Made by a program: the position numbers and the translations under genes. From Chrysiogenes arsenatis DSM 11915 (GTDB taxonomy: Bacteria; Chrysiogenota; Chrysiogenetes; Chrysiogenales; Chrysiogenaceae): DNA of 64,000 nt. The stretch covers positions 184,178 through 248,177 of the forward strand of contig NZ_AWNK01000006.1 of NCBI RefSeq assembly GCF_000469585.1, read 5' to 3'. The notes beneath the pieces were generated by a model. That model saw only the letters and a program-made list of their open reading frames with translations. It was not told where the DNA came from and did no database searches. Within the stretch, counting starts at the first letter, position 1. The number at the start of each line of letters is the position of its first letter. Of this stretch, positions 19,138 through 28,466 are shown in pieces.

Positions 19138-20036
19138 GCGGTGGCATCCTGACAGACGCCATCATGGTACGGCGATTTTTTCCAGTACACCTTCCCCCAG
19201 TGCATGCTGAGTTCGCCATCGACGAACATCCGCACGGCTCTGGCCAGTATGCGCCGTTCCAATGCTTGCCCTTTGGCAACAACATCTTGCAACGTATCGC
19301 ATGACTTATCGATGGTAAAGGCCTCTTGATAGATAATCGGACCCCGATCCAAATCCATCGTCACAAAATGCGCCGTTGCTCCGGCAATGCTGGCTCCATT
19401 TTCAAACGCCTGACGATACGCACGCGCTCCGGGATAAGCAGGAAGCAATGACGGGTGAATATTGATGATCCGCCCTTCATAACGGAACGTAAATTCAGGT
19501 GAAAGGATTTGCATATAACGAGCCAGCACCAGCAGATCAACCGTGTATTCTGGTTTTTTTAATAGCTCAATAATAGCCGCTTCGTTTTCGGACTTGATGC
19601 GAGAATCAAAGCAGAAGAAGGGAATCCCTTCACGCTCAGCGAGCGGACGCAACTCTTCGTTATTGCCAATCATGACAGCCACTTCCGCTTTAATGCGGCC
19701 AGCTTTGATTTCGTCGATGATGGCCTGCGGCGTAGCGGCCTCTTTCGTCACCAAAAGCGCCATGCGACGAATGCCGGATGATTGGCGCGTATCAAGCCGC
19801 ACTTCCATATCCAGCGTTTTCCCTGCTTGGTGCAACATTTGCTCTAAACCAGCGAGCGAAACCGTTAGGCCAGTGACATTCGCTTTGACCTTCATCATGA
19901 AAAACTCTTCGCGTACCGTTTGTTCAAGGTCTTCAATATTCACGCCACAATCAAAGAGAAGCGAAGTGAAGGTCGCGATAACCCCTTTTTTATCTTTGCC
20001 GATAACCGATATTTCTACAAATTTGCGCGCTGTCAC
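19134..20036 (-). CDS. purU: Formyltetrahydrofolate deformylase
   Basis: A 300-residue enzyme hydrolysing 10-formyl-THF to formate and THF. The N-terminal ACT domain (residues about 5-85) precedes a formyltransferase-fold domain with the catalytic asparagine-histidine pair in INIHPSLLPAYPGARAY and the aspartate in TMDLDRGPIIYQ. GTG at 20036 is preferred because GGGGGA lies 8 nt before it; a TTG five codons upstream is an alternative. It belongs with purM and purN, which lie upstream in the same operon and draw on formyl-THF. Confidence 0.92.
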   Translation of the reverse strand: MTARKFVEISVIGKDKKGVIATFTSLLFDCGVNIEDLEQTVREEFFMMKVKANVTGLTVSLAGLEQMLHQAGKTLDMEVRLDTRQSSGIRRMALLVTKEAATPQAIIDEIKAGRIKAEVAVMIGNNEELRPLAEREGIPFFCFDSRIKSENEAAIIELLKKPEYTVDLLVLARYMQILSPEFTFRYEGRIINIHPSLLPAYPGARAYRQAFENGASIAGATAHFVTMDLDRGPIIYQEAFTIDKSCDTLQDVVAKGQALERRILARAVRMFVDGELSMHWGKVYWKKSPYHDGVCQDATA

Positions 20037-20117
20037 AGTGTCTTCCCCCAAAGAGTATTGTTTTTACATTGAACATGAACGCTCTTCTGACGCCTGTCGA
20101 TGTACGTGCCACACTCG

Positions 20118-21590
20118 TTAGCTCTCGTGGCGATTTGCCAGAATCCGCTCGATAATCCCCGTTGTCGATTTCCCTTCGACAAACGGAATGATGACCACTT
20201 CACCGCCATGCGCTTCGACCACCTCGCGCCCGACAACTTTATCCGGCGTATAGTCGCCACCCTTCGCTAGGCGGTACGGCTGAATCGCTTCGATCAAGCG
20301 CAACGGTGTATCTTCATCAAAAATAACCACATAGTCAATACACTCCAACGCGGCCAAAACGTGTGCCCGCTCATCCTGCCCGATAATGGGGCGACTCTCC
20401 CCTTTCAGGCGACGGATGGACGCATCGGAGTTCAGGCCGAGAATCAACAGATCGCCCTGATTGCGCGCGTCCTGCAAATAGGTGATATGACCATAGTGCA
20501 GGATATCGAAGCAGCCGTTGGTGAAAACAATTTTTTTCCCGCTCTGCTTCAGCCGCTCGACAATCGGCACGAGCGCATCGAGATCCTTGATTTTTGCACC
20601 GAGGTGATTTTGCTCCCAGCGGAGGTTTTCCAGAATTTCTTCCGGCGTTGCTACCGAAGTCCCCAGCTTGCCGACCACCACCCCTGCGGCCGCATTAGCC
20701 AGGCGAGCGCAATCCACAAACGGCAGACCACACGCATGGGCTACGGCCATGACGGATATCACGGTATCGCCAGCGCCGCTGACATCGAACACTTCGCGTG
20801 CCATGGTAGGAATGTGTTCGACGGCTCCACCGGGGAAAAACAAGCTCATCCCCTCTTCGCTGCGGGTAATCGTCATGACTTCCAAATCGAGTTCGTGCAG
20901 GAGCTTTTCCCCGGCCTGTTGCAGCGTTTGTGGCGAGTGAATCGCGATGCCCGATGCCAACGACGCTTCCTTGCGGTTTGGTGTGATGGTCGTCGCACCA
21001 CGATACAACGAATAGTCGTTCCCCTTGGGGTCAACAAATATTGGCACGCCTGCGAGTCTGGCCTGTTGAATAATTCCTTGCGTTAATTCCTGAGTGAGCA
21101 GCCCTTTGCCATAGTCACTAAGAATCACAACCTGAAAGCGGCTGATATGCGCGGTGACCCAGCGCAGCAAGAGGTCAACCGCCGAAGCTTCAATTGGCTC
21201 CCGACTTTCCCGGTCGATGCGTACCATCTGCTGGTGCGCCGCCATCACGCGCGTTTTGCGCGAGGTGCGTCGTCCATTTTGTACGGCAATGCCGCTGATA
21301 TCGACGCCGAGCGCGGCAATCATGTTGCGCAGTACGGTGCCGTTATCATCGTTCCCGACAACGCCAACTACCGCACTGGGAACTCCCAATGCGGCGAGGT
21401 TATGCAGAACATTGCCGGCACCGCCCAAGCGGGTATCTTCACGCAGGACATCAACGACGGGCACCGGTGCTTCGGGAGAAATCCGCTCGGCATTGCCCCA
21501 AAGATACTCGTCAATCATCAGGTCGCCCACAACGAGCGTATGTATGTTGGGAAACCGCTTGAGGGCGGCTTCAAAGGTGCGGTATGTCAT
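20118..21590 (-). CDS. hldE: Bifunctional heptose 7-phosphate kinase / heptose 1-phosphate adenylyltransferase
   Basis: A 490-residue two-domain enzyme of ADP-heptose synthesis for the lipopolysaccharide core. Residues 1 to about 330 are a PfkB-type sugar kinase, with RLGGAGNVLHNLAALG and the anion-hole motif DVSGAGDTV. Residues about 350-490 are a cytidylyltransferase-fold adenylyltransferase with TNGCFDILHYGH and KGGDYTPDKVVG. Both active sites look intact. The start overlaps the M16-like stop as ATGA. This is the best evidence that the cell has a heptose-containing outer membrane. Confidence 0.96.
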   Translation of the reverse strand: MTYRTFEAALKRFPNIHTLVVGDLMIDEYLWGNAERISPEAPVPVVDVLREDTRLGGAGNVLHNLAALGVPSAVVGVVGNDDNGTVLRNMIAALGVDISGIAVQNGRRTSRKTRVMAAHQQMVRIDRESREPIEASAVDLLLRWVTAHISRFQVVILSDYGKGLLTQELTQGIIQQARLAGVPIFVDPKGNDYSLYRGATTITPNRKEASLASGIAIHSPQTLQQAGEKLLHELDLEVMTITRSEEGMSLFFPGGAVEHIPTMAREVFDVSGAGDTVISVMAVAHACGLPFVDCARLANAAAGVVVGKLGTSVATPEEILENLRWEQNHLGAKIKDLDALVPIVERLKQSGKKIVFTNGCFDILHYGHITYLQDARNQGDLLILGLNSDASIRRLKGESRPIIGQDERAHVLAALECIDYVVIFDEDTPLRLIEAIQPYRLAKGGDYTPDKVVGREVVEAHGGEVVIIPFVEGKSTTGIIERILANRHES

Positions 21591-22930
21591 GGTTGCGTGC
21601 TTCTCACGGAATCGGGAAAACCCAAAAGTGCGGTGGGTGGTAACACTGCCCCTTCAGGTGCACCATAGGCAAGAATCGCTGGCGGCTGCGCAAAAATTTG
21701 CTGTGCGCAGGCGTGTACTTCCTCCGGTGTCACGGCGGCAATGCCATCGCTGTAGCGGTCGTCAAACGCTACCCCAAGCCCCATCAGTTGGTAAATCCCC
21801 TTGAAGTGCGCCATATCGGCTGCGCTTTCGTGCGCCATGGCAAAATTGCCAATGATGTAATTGCGCGCCCGTTCCACTTCTGCTTCGTCTGGAACTTCTG
21901 CCGTTATGCGACGCAGTTCCGTGGCAATCCCTTCAAGGGCAGTGATGAATTTATCTTGCGATGTTCCCATGACAATATCAAATGATGGATTGGCCGTTTC
22001 AGTACCAAAACCGGAATGCACGGAGTAGGCGAGCCCCTGCTTTTCGCGCAGTTCGCCAAACAATCGACTGCTCATGCCACCACCGAGCACGGCGCTGAGC
22101 ACCTTTGCCGGAAAGAAGCACACTTCGCGTGGCAGCGGGGCGCGATAGCTGACAAAAATCTGCGCCTGATTGAGAGCGGCAGGAACCGCAGTCGCAAGTG
22201 GCTGTTCTGGGAAGTCGCGCAAAGCGTCGGCGCGAGCAGAACGCTCCGGCAGCGCTTCGACCAGTGCCAGAATCTCCGTCTCGGTAGCGTTTTCTATATC
22301 ACCGCTCAGGATAAATACTGCCCCTGCCGTGTGCTGAATGTGCGCGGCATAGTAGGCGCGAACATCGTCAAGCGTCAGTGCCGCGGTAAGGACATGATCG
22401 CCATGGAGACTCATGGCACGCGGCGTGGCGCGGTAGCGCTCCCGTTCGAACAGATAACGCCCATAGGCGGCGGGTGAGCTTTGGCGATTGGCAATGGTCG
22501 CAAGTACCTGTTCTTGCAAAACGGGGAAGCGTACTGGATTCAGTGTGGCTTCGCGAAACATGGAAAGTATATAGGTTGCGGCTCTGCTGGCATCTTCACG
22601 CAAAACAGTAGCACTGATATTTCCACTGCGCAAAGACGCGGACGCACTGATGGAACCACCGGTTTCTTCCAGCGAATAGATCTCTTGCTTCGTAAAACGT
22701 TCCGTCCCTTCCAGCAGGAGCGCATAGGCCAGTGATGCCACGGAGTTATCCGTATCCTGTACCACAACGCCACCAGGAATCAGCAGGCTGAGCGATATAA
22801 TGGGTATAGTATGGTCAGGGATCGTGACGAAAGTAATACCGTTTGCCAATTCGCGGGTCGTTGTCGCCTGCACCATTGCTGGCAGCGCAAGCAACAGCAT
22901 GAGCAGTGAAATCAATCCAATTCGATTCAT
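21587..22930 (-). CDS. M16 family (insulinase-like) protein lacking the zinc motif
   Basis: A 447-residue exported protein with a signal peptide (residues 1-22, cleavage near VQA-TT) and two M16 domains. At the place where active members have HxxEH it reads SVASLAYALLLEGTERFT, so the zinc ligands are missing. The second half keeps the R/Y pair in GGGMSSRLFGELREKQGLAYS, as in the non-catalytic partner of two-subunit M16 proteases. No catalytic partner gene lies next to it. It probably acts as a pseudo-peptidase or needs a partner encoded elsewhere. AAGGGG precedes the ATG. Confidence 0.85.
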   Translation of the reverse strand: MNRIGLISLLMLLLALPAMVQATTTRELANGITFVTIPDHTIPIISLSLLIPGGVVVQDTDNSVASLAYALLLEGTERFTKQEIYSLEETGGSISASASLRSGNISATVLREDASRAATYILSMFREATLNPVRFPVLQEQVLATIANRQSSPAAYGRYLFERERYRATPRAMSLHGDHVLTAALTLDDVRAYYAAHIQHTAGAVFILSGDIENATETEILALVEALPERSARADALRDFPEQPLATAVPAALNQAQIFVSYRAPLPREVCFFPAKVLSAVLGGGMSSRLFGELREKQGLAYSVHSGFGTETANPSFDIVMGTSQDKFITALEGIATELRRITAEVPDEAEVERARNYIIGNFAMAHESAADMAHFKGIYQLMGLGVAFDDRYSDGIAAVTPEEVHACAQQIFAQPPAILAYGAPEGAVLPPTALLGFPDSVRSTQP

Positions 22931-22944
22931 ATATTTCCCCTTCG

Positions 22945-23553
22945 TCAGCGCCGCCGGACGCGGCGCCCATCAACGTAGACTTTTCCGTGAACAACGAGTT
23001 CTAACGCTTCCGAATAGGCGATATGTTCCTGTTCCAGAATACGGGCGCACAGAGAAGCTTCGTCATCGTCATCGAGCACCGGCACCACTTTTTGCAGCAG
23101 AATCGGCCCACCGTCGAGTTCATTGGTTACGAAATGTACCGTACATCCGGCCACTTTTACGCCATAATCAAGCGCCTGTTTCTGCGCATCCAGCCCGATA
23201 AAGGCAGGAAGGAGCGAGGGATGGATATTGAGAATTCGTCCAGCAAATGCGTCAATGAAGTCTGCGCCAAGAATCCGCATATAGCCCGCGAGGACAATCC
23301 ACTGCACGCCACGCTCGCGCAGCAGTGTGACCATCGCCTGTTCGCAGGCCCCTTTGTCGGCGTAATCCTTCTGACGAAAAACTGCCGTCGCGATGCCCAT
23401 GTCGCGCGCGGCTATCAGCCCAGGGGCGTCACTTTTATTGGAAAGCACCACATCGATCGCGCAGCCAGTCACTATGCCTGATTGAATATTGCGCGCGATG
23501 GCCAGAAAGTTCGAGCCGCGCCCAGACAGGAGGACGGCGATTTTTTCAGCCAT
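22945..23553 (-). CDS. purN: Phosphoribosylglycinamide formyltransferase
   Basis: A 202-residue enzyme of purine synthesis moving a formyl group from 10-formyl-THF to GAR. It has LLSGRGSNFLAI for phosphate binding, the catalytic NIHPSLLPAFIGLDAQ and the later HFVTNELDGGPILLQ with the catalytic Asp. ATG at 23553 overlaps the purM end by 8 nt; a TTG two codons upstream is less likely. It is homologous to the C-terminal half of PurU, encoded in the same operon. Confidence 0.96.
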   Translation of the reverse strand: MAEKIAVLLSGRGSNFLAIARNIQSGIVTGCAIDVVLSNKSDAPGLIAARDMGIATAVFRQKDYADKGACEQAMVTLLRERGVQWIVLAGYMRILGADFIDAFAGRILNIHPSLLPAFIGLDAQKQALDYGVKVAGCTVHFVTNELDGGPILLQKVVPVLDDDDEASLCARILEQEHIAYSEALELVVHGKVYVDGRRVRRR

Positions 23554-24592
23554 ACTCAACGACTCCCTCGCCAGCGACGATCGAGCCGATCACCACCGGC
23601 GCTTCTCCGCGCTGACGAAGAATTTCGAGCGCTGTATCGACTTCATCTTTTGGCAGAACAAAGAGATAACCGCAACCAAGATTGAATGTTTTTGCCATTT
23701 CTTCGAAAGGAAGGTTACCGAGTTTCTGCAAAAGGTCGAATACTGGCAATGTCGGGAGTGACGCCACTTCGACACGCGCGTTCACATTGGATGGGAGGAT
23801 ACGCGGAATATTTTCGGTCAGTCCGCCGCCGGTCACATGCACCATGCCACGCACGGCCACTTTTTCCAGCACAGCGAGCACGCTTTTCACATAAATGCGC
23901 GTTGGGGTCAGTAATACCTCGCCAATCGGCACATCAAAACCTTCCGGCACCCAGTCGAGCGTTTTACCGTGATGGGTCAGAATGAGTTTACGTACGAGAC
24001 TATAGCCGTTGGAATGGACGCCGCTGGAAGGCAGCGCGACGATGACATCGCCGGGGATGATGGTGCTGCCGTTGATCACGCGATCTTCGTCAACGACGCC
24101 AACCACAAAGCCGGCCAAGTCGTATTCACCATCGGGGTAAAAGTCGGGCATTTCGGCTGTTTCGCCGCCAATCAAAGCGGCGCCTGCCTGGCGACACCCT
24201 TCGGTAATACCCGCAATGATATCAAGGTTTTTGATGGACGCGAGTTTACCACATGCCAGATAATCAAGGAAAAAGAGCGGTTCGGCACCCAACACCAGTA
24301 CGTCGTTGACACACATTGCGACGAGGTCGATCCCGACGGTGTCGTGTTTGTCCATCATCTGCGCGATTTTTAATTTTGTCCCAACGCCATCAGTTCCCGA
24401 CACGAGACATGGCTTCCTATAACGGCTGGTGTCAAGGCGAAATAGTCCCCCAAAGCCGCCAAAGTTGTCGACGACCCCTTTGGTGAAAGTCGAGCGAACC
24501 ATCGCCGAAATCCCTTTGACAAAAGCATTACCGGCATCGACATCGACACCGGCATCCTTATACGTTACCATTTTTTGCGGAGCTTCACTCAT
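23546..24592 (-). CDS. purM: Phosphoribosylformylglycinamidine cyclo-ligase
   Basis: A 348-residue ATP-dependent enzyme closing the imidazole ring to AIR. It has YKDAGVDVDAGN at the start, the GTDGVGTKLKIA nucleotide-binding loop, and ALIGGETAEMPDFY and HVTGGGLTENIPR further on. The full family length is present. The start overlaps the preceding stop as ATGA, and purN overlaps the end. Confidence 0.97.
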   Translation of the reverse strand: MSEAPQKMVTYKDAGVDVDAGNAFVKGISAMVRSTFTKGVVDNFGGFGGLFRLDTSRYRKPCLVSGTDGVGTKLKIAQMMDKHDTVGIDLVAMCVNDVLVLGAEPLFFLDYLACGKLASIKNLDIIAGITEGCRQAGAALIGGETAEMPDFYPDGEYDLAGFVVGVVDEDRVINGSTIIPGDVIVALPSSGVHSNGYSLVRKLILTHHGKTLDWVPEGFDVPIGEVLLTPTRIYVKSVLAVLEKVAVRGMVHVTGGGLTENIPRILPSNVNARVEVASLPTLPVFDLLQKLGNLPFEEMAKTFNLGCGYLFVLPKDEVDTALEILRQRGEAPVVIGSIVAGEGVVEYG

Positions 24593-26061
24593 AGCTTATC
24601 TATCCTTATTTTTTTCAGGCGTTCAATTTCTTCTTGCACTACTTCCCGCGCGACACGGGGGAGAATTTCCTGTATCTGTTCCTGTACAAGTGTACGGAGC
24701 GAATCTTCTAAATTGTTCCGCACCATTTCGTCAAGATACTCATTATCAATCACTACCCGCAATTCGGTGAATGGCCCTTTAGGTTCACTAAAAAACACCT
24801 TCGGGGTAAATTCGTCCGGTACTTTGAGTTCGAGTTCGCTCATATGCACTTGCGGATTGATTTCAATGCGTGGTTCGAACTGGAATGTTTGGGCGGCAGC
24901 GGCTGGCCGTGAAGGGGCAGGTGCTCCGGAAGCCGCCTCATCGTCAAAGTCAAAGTCGGCATCACGGCTGGCGGAGCGTGCCAGAGCAAAGTCTTCATCA
25001 TCGGCAACTTCGGCTTCCGGTTCGTCATGTCGTGCCGGTTTGGCCTGCGGTGCGGCGGGAGTAGTCTCGATTTCATATTCATCAAGCAGTGATTGGTCAA
25101 TCGTCGCGGGGCCGCTCAGGTTCAGCTCAGGCAGCGGCTCGTCGCCATAATCGCCACTATCCTGCATGGCAAGTTCTTCAAACGAGCTGATGGTATCCAT
25201 GATGTCATCATTCGCCGATGACGCCGTTGTGCTAGCAATAGGCTCTTCTTCTGCTGCTGCTTCTATTTCTGTTTCCGGCTCTTCTTCGACCGCGGGATCG
25301 TCATCGCCAAAATCGATATCGGCAAACTCATCGTCATTGGCAACATCGACGCTTTCGGTCACTTCCTCTGCTGCATCATCATCGTCTAGGAGTGATGTGT
25401 CTGGCATCTCGGGTATATCAAGGTCATCAAGTCCATCGATATCATCAAGGGAGTCGAGCAGATCATCCGAAATTTCCTCGTCAGCGCCCTCGTCAAGGAG
25501 TAGGTCTGCCTCCTCCTCAGCCGCTTCATCCGGCATTTCGAGCGCTGCATCCGCCTCATCAAGTAATCCGGAAAAGTCATCGGCAGAGAGTTCACCGGTG
25601 TCCGCGTCATCATCATCTTGGAATAAATTGCTGATTTTATCAGACACTTCGCGATCGACAACGCTAATTCCATCCATATCGTCGAGTAAGCCAGCAAAGT
25701 CATTGCCGCCACCCGTCTGCAAGGCAAGTTCATCGTAGCAGGCAATGAGATCTTGCGCTTCAAACGGCTTTTGCACAACACGGTCAACTTCATCAATATC
25801 GCCCACTTCGCTAAAATCACTTTTAAGCAGAACAACGGGAATACCACTTGCCGACTTGACTTCGCCAACCAACGCTTCGGTAGCGTCGTGAGAATCGGCA
25901 AACTCAGCATCAAGAAAAAAGAGTTCCGGTTTATGCTCTTTAATGAGCGGAAGGATATCGGCTTCGGTGCCAGCAAAGTACAGCTGATACTCATCGCTAA
26001 ACGTGAGTTCAAAAAGCTTGCGCAGGCTTGGACTTTTGTCGGCAATCAGAATGGCACTCAT
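24589..26061 (-). CDS. Receiver-domain protein with a long acidic linker
   Basis: A 490-residue protein. Residues 1-115 are a CheY-like receiver with Asp51 (FFLD) as phosphoacceptor and Lys in VVQKPFE; only one of the two usual N-terminal acidic residues is present (IADKSP). Residues about 120-390 are extremely rich in Asp and Glu with Ala/Pro patches, probably disordered. The last 75 residues form a basic helix ([20 protein letters not shown]). There is no DNA-binding or enzymatic output. The layout recalls polarity or motility scaffolds such as FrzS, but that is only a resemblance. The start is ATG at 26061 in the overlap with the dgt stop. Confidence 0.75.
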   Translation of the reverse strand: MSAILIADKSPSLRKLFELTFSDEYQLYFAGTEADILPLIKEHKPELFFLDAEFADSHDATEALVGEVKSASGIPVVLLKSDFSEVGDIDEVDRVVQKPFEAQDLIACYDELALQTGGGNDFAGLLDDMDGISVVDREVSDKISNLFQDDDDADTGELSADDFSGLLDEADAALEMPDEAAEEEADLLLDEGADEEISDDLLDSLDDIDGLDDLDIPEMPDTSLLDDDDAAEEVTESVDVANDDEFADIDFGDDDPAVEEEPETEIEAAAEEEPIASTTASSANDDIMDTISSFEELAMQDSGDYGDEPLPELNLSGPATIDQSLLDEYEIETTPAAPQAKPARHDEPEAEVADDEDFALARSASRDADFDFDDEAASGAPAPSRPAAAAQTFQFEPRIEINPQVHMSELELKVPDEFTPKVFFSEPKGPFTELRVVIDNEYLDEMVRNNLEDSLRTLVQEQIQEILPRVAREVVQEEIERLKKIRIDKL

Positions 26062-27077
26062 GAGACCCCCCACGGTTTTGGTAGGAAAACAGCGTGATAC
26101 TGATCTAAAAGATAGCGATCGGTCATTCCTGCTACATGGTCACAGACCCTTCGTGCAGGTGAATCGCCATCCACGCTGATTGATGGGAGGGAGTTTATAT
26201 GCGAAAGGTAGTATTCGTAAAGTTCTTTTATAATCTTATAGGCCTTATCAAACTCAGTTTGAATAAACGGGTGAGGATAGACGTTTTCGTACATAAAATT
26301 TTTTAGCTCCTCAGTGGCCTGATTGATAGCTGAACTCATCGTAATCCGCTCATAATTCGCCGCTAAGGTCGCGGTAATAATATCGGTCACCATCGTATGA
26401 ATGCGTGCCCCATGGGTCGCACCAAGAAGATCCACTACCGCTTTGGGAAGTGCTGCCGAATCGAGCAGTCCGGCGCGCAAGGCATCGTCAATGTCATGAT
26501 TCAAATACGCCACCGCATCAGAAACGCGGACAATTTGCCCCTCCAGCGTCATAGGGCTTTTATCCGTTAGAATTTTCCCTTTCCCTTTGGAGTGCCGCAA
26601 AATACCGTCGCGCACTTCGGCGGTCAAGTTTAATCCCTGCCCTTCACGTTCTAAAATGTCCACTACGCGCAGACTTTGCACCGCATGATGAAACCCTCCA
26701 GCGTAAATATCTGCCAGCACTCGCTCCCCAGCATGCCCCATCGGGGTATGACCCAAATCGTGCCCCAGCGCAATCGCTTCGGTGAGATCCTCGTTCAGTG
26801 CTAACGCACGGGCGATAGTGCGGGCAATCTGCGCCACTTCCAACGTATGCGTCAGACGAGTGCGATAGTGGTCATTGGACGGCGAAAGAAATACTTGCGT
26901 TTTATGCTTTAAACGACGAAAGGATTTACAATGGAGAATGCGATCTCGATCACGTAAAAAATCGGTGCGGAAATCGCAGGCCAGTTCTTTATGCAAACGC
27001 CCCGCGCTTCGGCTTGCGAGCATAGCGGCCGGATGCAGGGTGAGCGATTCGCGGTGTTCAAGTTGGGTTCGTATCAT
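26058..27077 (-). CDS. dgt: dGTP triphosphohydrolase-like HD protein
   Basis: A 339-residue member of the deoxynucleoside triphosphatase group. The HD metal site is visible as [40 protein letters not shown] and [13 protein letters not shown]. It probably trims dNTP pools. The N-terminus [17 protein letters not shown] matches short-form family members, which supports 27077 as the start although no ribosome binding site is visible. It heads the nine-gene operon down to 17279. Its -10 element ends only 6 nt before the ATG. Confidence 0.92.
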   Translation of the reverse strand: MIRTQLEHRESLTLHPAAMLASRSAGRLHKELACDFRTDFLRDRDRILHCKSFRRLKHKTQVFLSPSNDHYRTRLTHTLEVAQIARTIARALALNEDLTEAIALGHDLGHTPMGHAGERVLADIYAGGFHHAVQSLRVVDILEREGQGLNLTAEVRDGILRHSKGKGKILTDKSPMTLEGQIVRVSDAVAYLNHDIDDALRAGLLDSAALPKAVVDLLGATHGARIHTMVTDIITATLAANYERITMSSAINQATEELKNFMYENVYPHPFIQTEFDKAYKIIKELYEYYLSHINSLPSISVDGDSPARRVCDHVAGMTDRYLLDQYHAVFLPKPWGVS

Positions 27078-27083
27078 CCAGCT

Positions 27084-27111
27084 AGATTACTGTATTTTGT
27101 GGCGCTGTCAA
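27084..27111 (-). promoter_or_regulatory. Sigma-70 promoter of the dgt operon, nearly leaderless
   Basis: On the minus strand TTGACA, 16-nt spacer, TAATCT, then AGCTGG and the dgt ATG. The start site predicted 6-8 nt after the -10 element falls on or beside the initiation codon. Confidence 0.65.
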
Positions 27112-27138
27112 GAATTGGAAAACAATTTGAAATAACTG

Positions 27139-27167
27139 TTGACTTTATAAATGCCGATTGCTATAAG
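27139..27167 (+). promoter_or_regulatory. Sigma-70 promoter of the tRNA pair
   Basis: TTGACT, 17-nt spacer, TATAAG, ending 13 nt before the first tRNA. It sits back to back with the dgt promoter. Confidence 0.85.
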
Positions 27168-27180
27168 TCCCCCTCGTTGT

Positions 27181-27257
27181 CGCGGGGTAGAGCAGCTAGG
27201 CAGCTCGTCGGGCTCATAACCCGAAGGTCGTCGGTTCGAATCCGGCCCCCGCAACCA
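27181..27257 (+). tRNA. Initiator tRNA-fMet (anticodon CAT)
   Basis: A 77-nt cloverleaf with CCA encoded. The acceptor stem CGCGGGG pairs with CCCCGCA leaving the C1-A72 mismatch that marks bacterial initiators. The anticodon stem TCGGG/CCCGA holds the three consecutive G-C pairs needed for the ribosomal P site. The anticodon loop is CTCATAA. The T-loop is GGTTCGAATCC. Confidence 0.97.
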
Positions 27258-27268
27258 ACTTTATCCTC

Positions 27269-27345
27269 GGCGGTGTACCTCAGCTGGTTAGAGGACCCGG
27301 CTCATATCCGGGGTGTCCGGTGTTCGATCCACCGCACCGCCACCA
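27269..27345 (+). tRNA. Elongator tRNA-Met (anticodon CAT; Ile2 possible)
   Basis: A 77-nt cloverleaf with CCA encoded. The acceptor GGCGGTG pairs with CACCGCC. The anticodon arm is CCCGG-CTCATAT-CCGGG. The D-stem is CCTC/GAGG, so the usual G10-C25 pair is turned into C10-G25. A CAT tRNA could be an isoleucine tRNA after lysidine modification, but the GGCGGTGTA opening and GTGTCCGG variable region are more like methionine elongators. It lies 11 nt after the initiator tRNA. Confidence 0.9.
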
Positions 27346-27359
27346 TTCAGCCAACACAG

Positions 27360-27390
27360 AACTAGCGACGCAACTCGCTAGTTCTTTTTT
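27360..27390 (+). terminator. Intrinsic terminator of the tRNA operon
   Basis: AACTAGCGA and TCGCTAGTT form a perfect 9-bp stem with a 6-nt loop, followed by C and six T. Confidence 0.93.
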
Positions 27391-27489
27391 GTCTGCACTC
27401 CAAAAACTTTCTTACGCCACGTGTTACTTTTTTATCGCGCTTATGATATACGCAGAGAGTCCAATTCTGAGTGTTCAAAGGAGTCCGTT

Positions 27490-28449
27490 ATGGTGCGCAG
27501 CTTTGTTAAAATCGGCGATACAATCCAACTCATAGAAGGTATTGAATCTCTGATGGCAAGTCAGTCGCAAAATGATCAATTCCTCTGGATCGACCTTTTG
27601 AGCCCGACACCAGAAGATGTGCGCATTGTCAAATCACTGTTCAAAACCTTTATCCCTTCGCAGCAGGAAAGCCAAGAAATCGAAATCAGCTCACGTTACT
27701 GGGAAGAAGATCGACGCATAGAAATCAACAGTTACTTTTTGATTACCAACGAAAACAACCCGCATAACGAAACCGTCTCCTTTATCTTGCAAGATAAAGT
27801 ACTCTTTTCTGTCCGCTATAAAGAACTAAACAGTTTCCACGAATTACACCGCAAGTTGATTAACTCACCCAACGATTTCCGCGATGGCGACGACGTATTC
27901 TGTAAAGTTCTTGATATCCGGATTGATATCGATGCTGATACCATTGAGTTCCTCTCTAAGGATCTTGCAAAAATCAGACGACTGGTATTTACCGATTACG
28001 CCAACGACGATGAGGAAATCCTGCAAAAAATTGCATCATACGAAGATCTCAATATGAAAATGCGTGAAAACCTCACCGATAAACAACGCATCCTTACCTC
28101 AATACTGAAATCAAAAAAATTCAAAGAGTCGCTGAAAAGCGAAGTGCTCATCATGCTCAAAGACATAAAATCACTGATAGAACATACCGATTTTAATTTT
28201 GAACGGCTTGATTACCTACAAAACGTTTTCCTTGGCCTGCTGGGAATTGAACAGAACAAAGTCATCAAAATCTTCACTATCGTGAACGTTATTTTCCTGC
28301 CACCGACACTGATTGCCAGCATCTATGGTATGAACTTCGACTTTATGCCGGAGCTTCACTGGGACTACGGCTACATCTTTTCCATCGTACTCATGGTATT
28401 CGCCGCCATCATGCCGCTCGTCGTATTTAAGCGCAAAGGGTGGATTTAA
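27490..28449 (+). CDS. corA: CorA family magnesium/divalent cation transporter
   Basis: A 319-residue inner-membrane channel. The cytoplasmic funnel (residues 1 to about 255) is charged and helical. Two transmembrane helices close the protein, the first followed by the selectivity motif YGMNFDFMPE, and the chain ends with basic residues KRKGWI. AAAGGAG precedes the ATG at 27490. It is a single gene convergent with fliC, with only 17 nt between stops and no clear terminator in that gap. Confidence 0.93.
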   Translation: MVRSFVKIGDTIQLIEGIESLMASQSQNDQFLWIDLLSPTPEDVRIVKSLFKTFIPSQQESQEIEISSRYWEEDRRIEINSYFLITNENNPHNETVSFILQDKVLFSVRYKELNSFHELHRKLINSPNDFRDGDDVFCKVLDIRIDIDADTIEFLSKDLAKIRRLVFTDYANDDEEILQKIASYEDLNMKMRENLTDKQRILTSILKSKKFKESLKSEVLIMLKDIKSLIEHTDFNFERLDYLQNVFLGLLGIEQNKVIKIFTIVNVIFLPPTLIASIYGMNFDFMPELHWDYGYIFSIVLMVFAAIMPLVVFKRKGWI

Positions 28450-28466
28450 AATATTTTATACTTCAC

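Noticed and set aside
25166-25738. 190-codon serine-rich frame on the plus strand
   Set aside because: It is the antisense image of the Asp/Glu-rich linker codons of the receiver protein. Serine richness follows from that composition.
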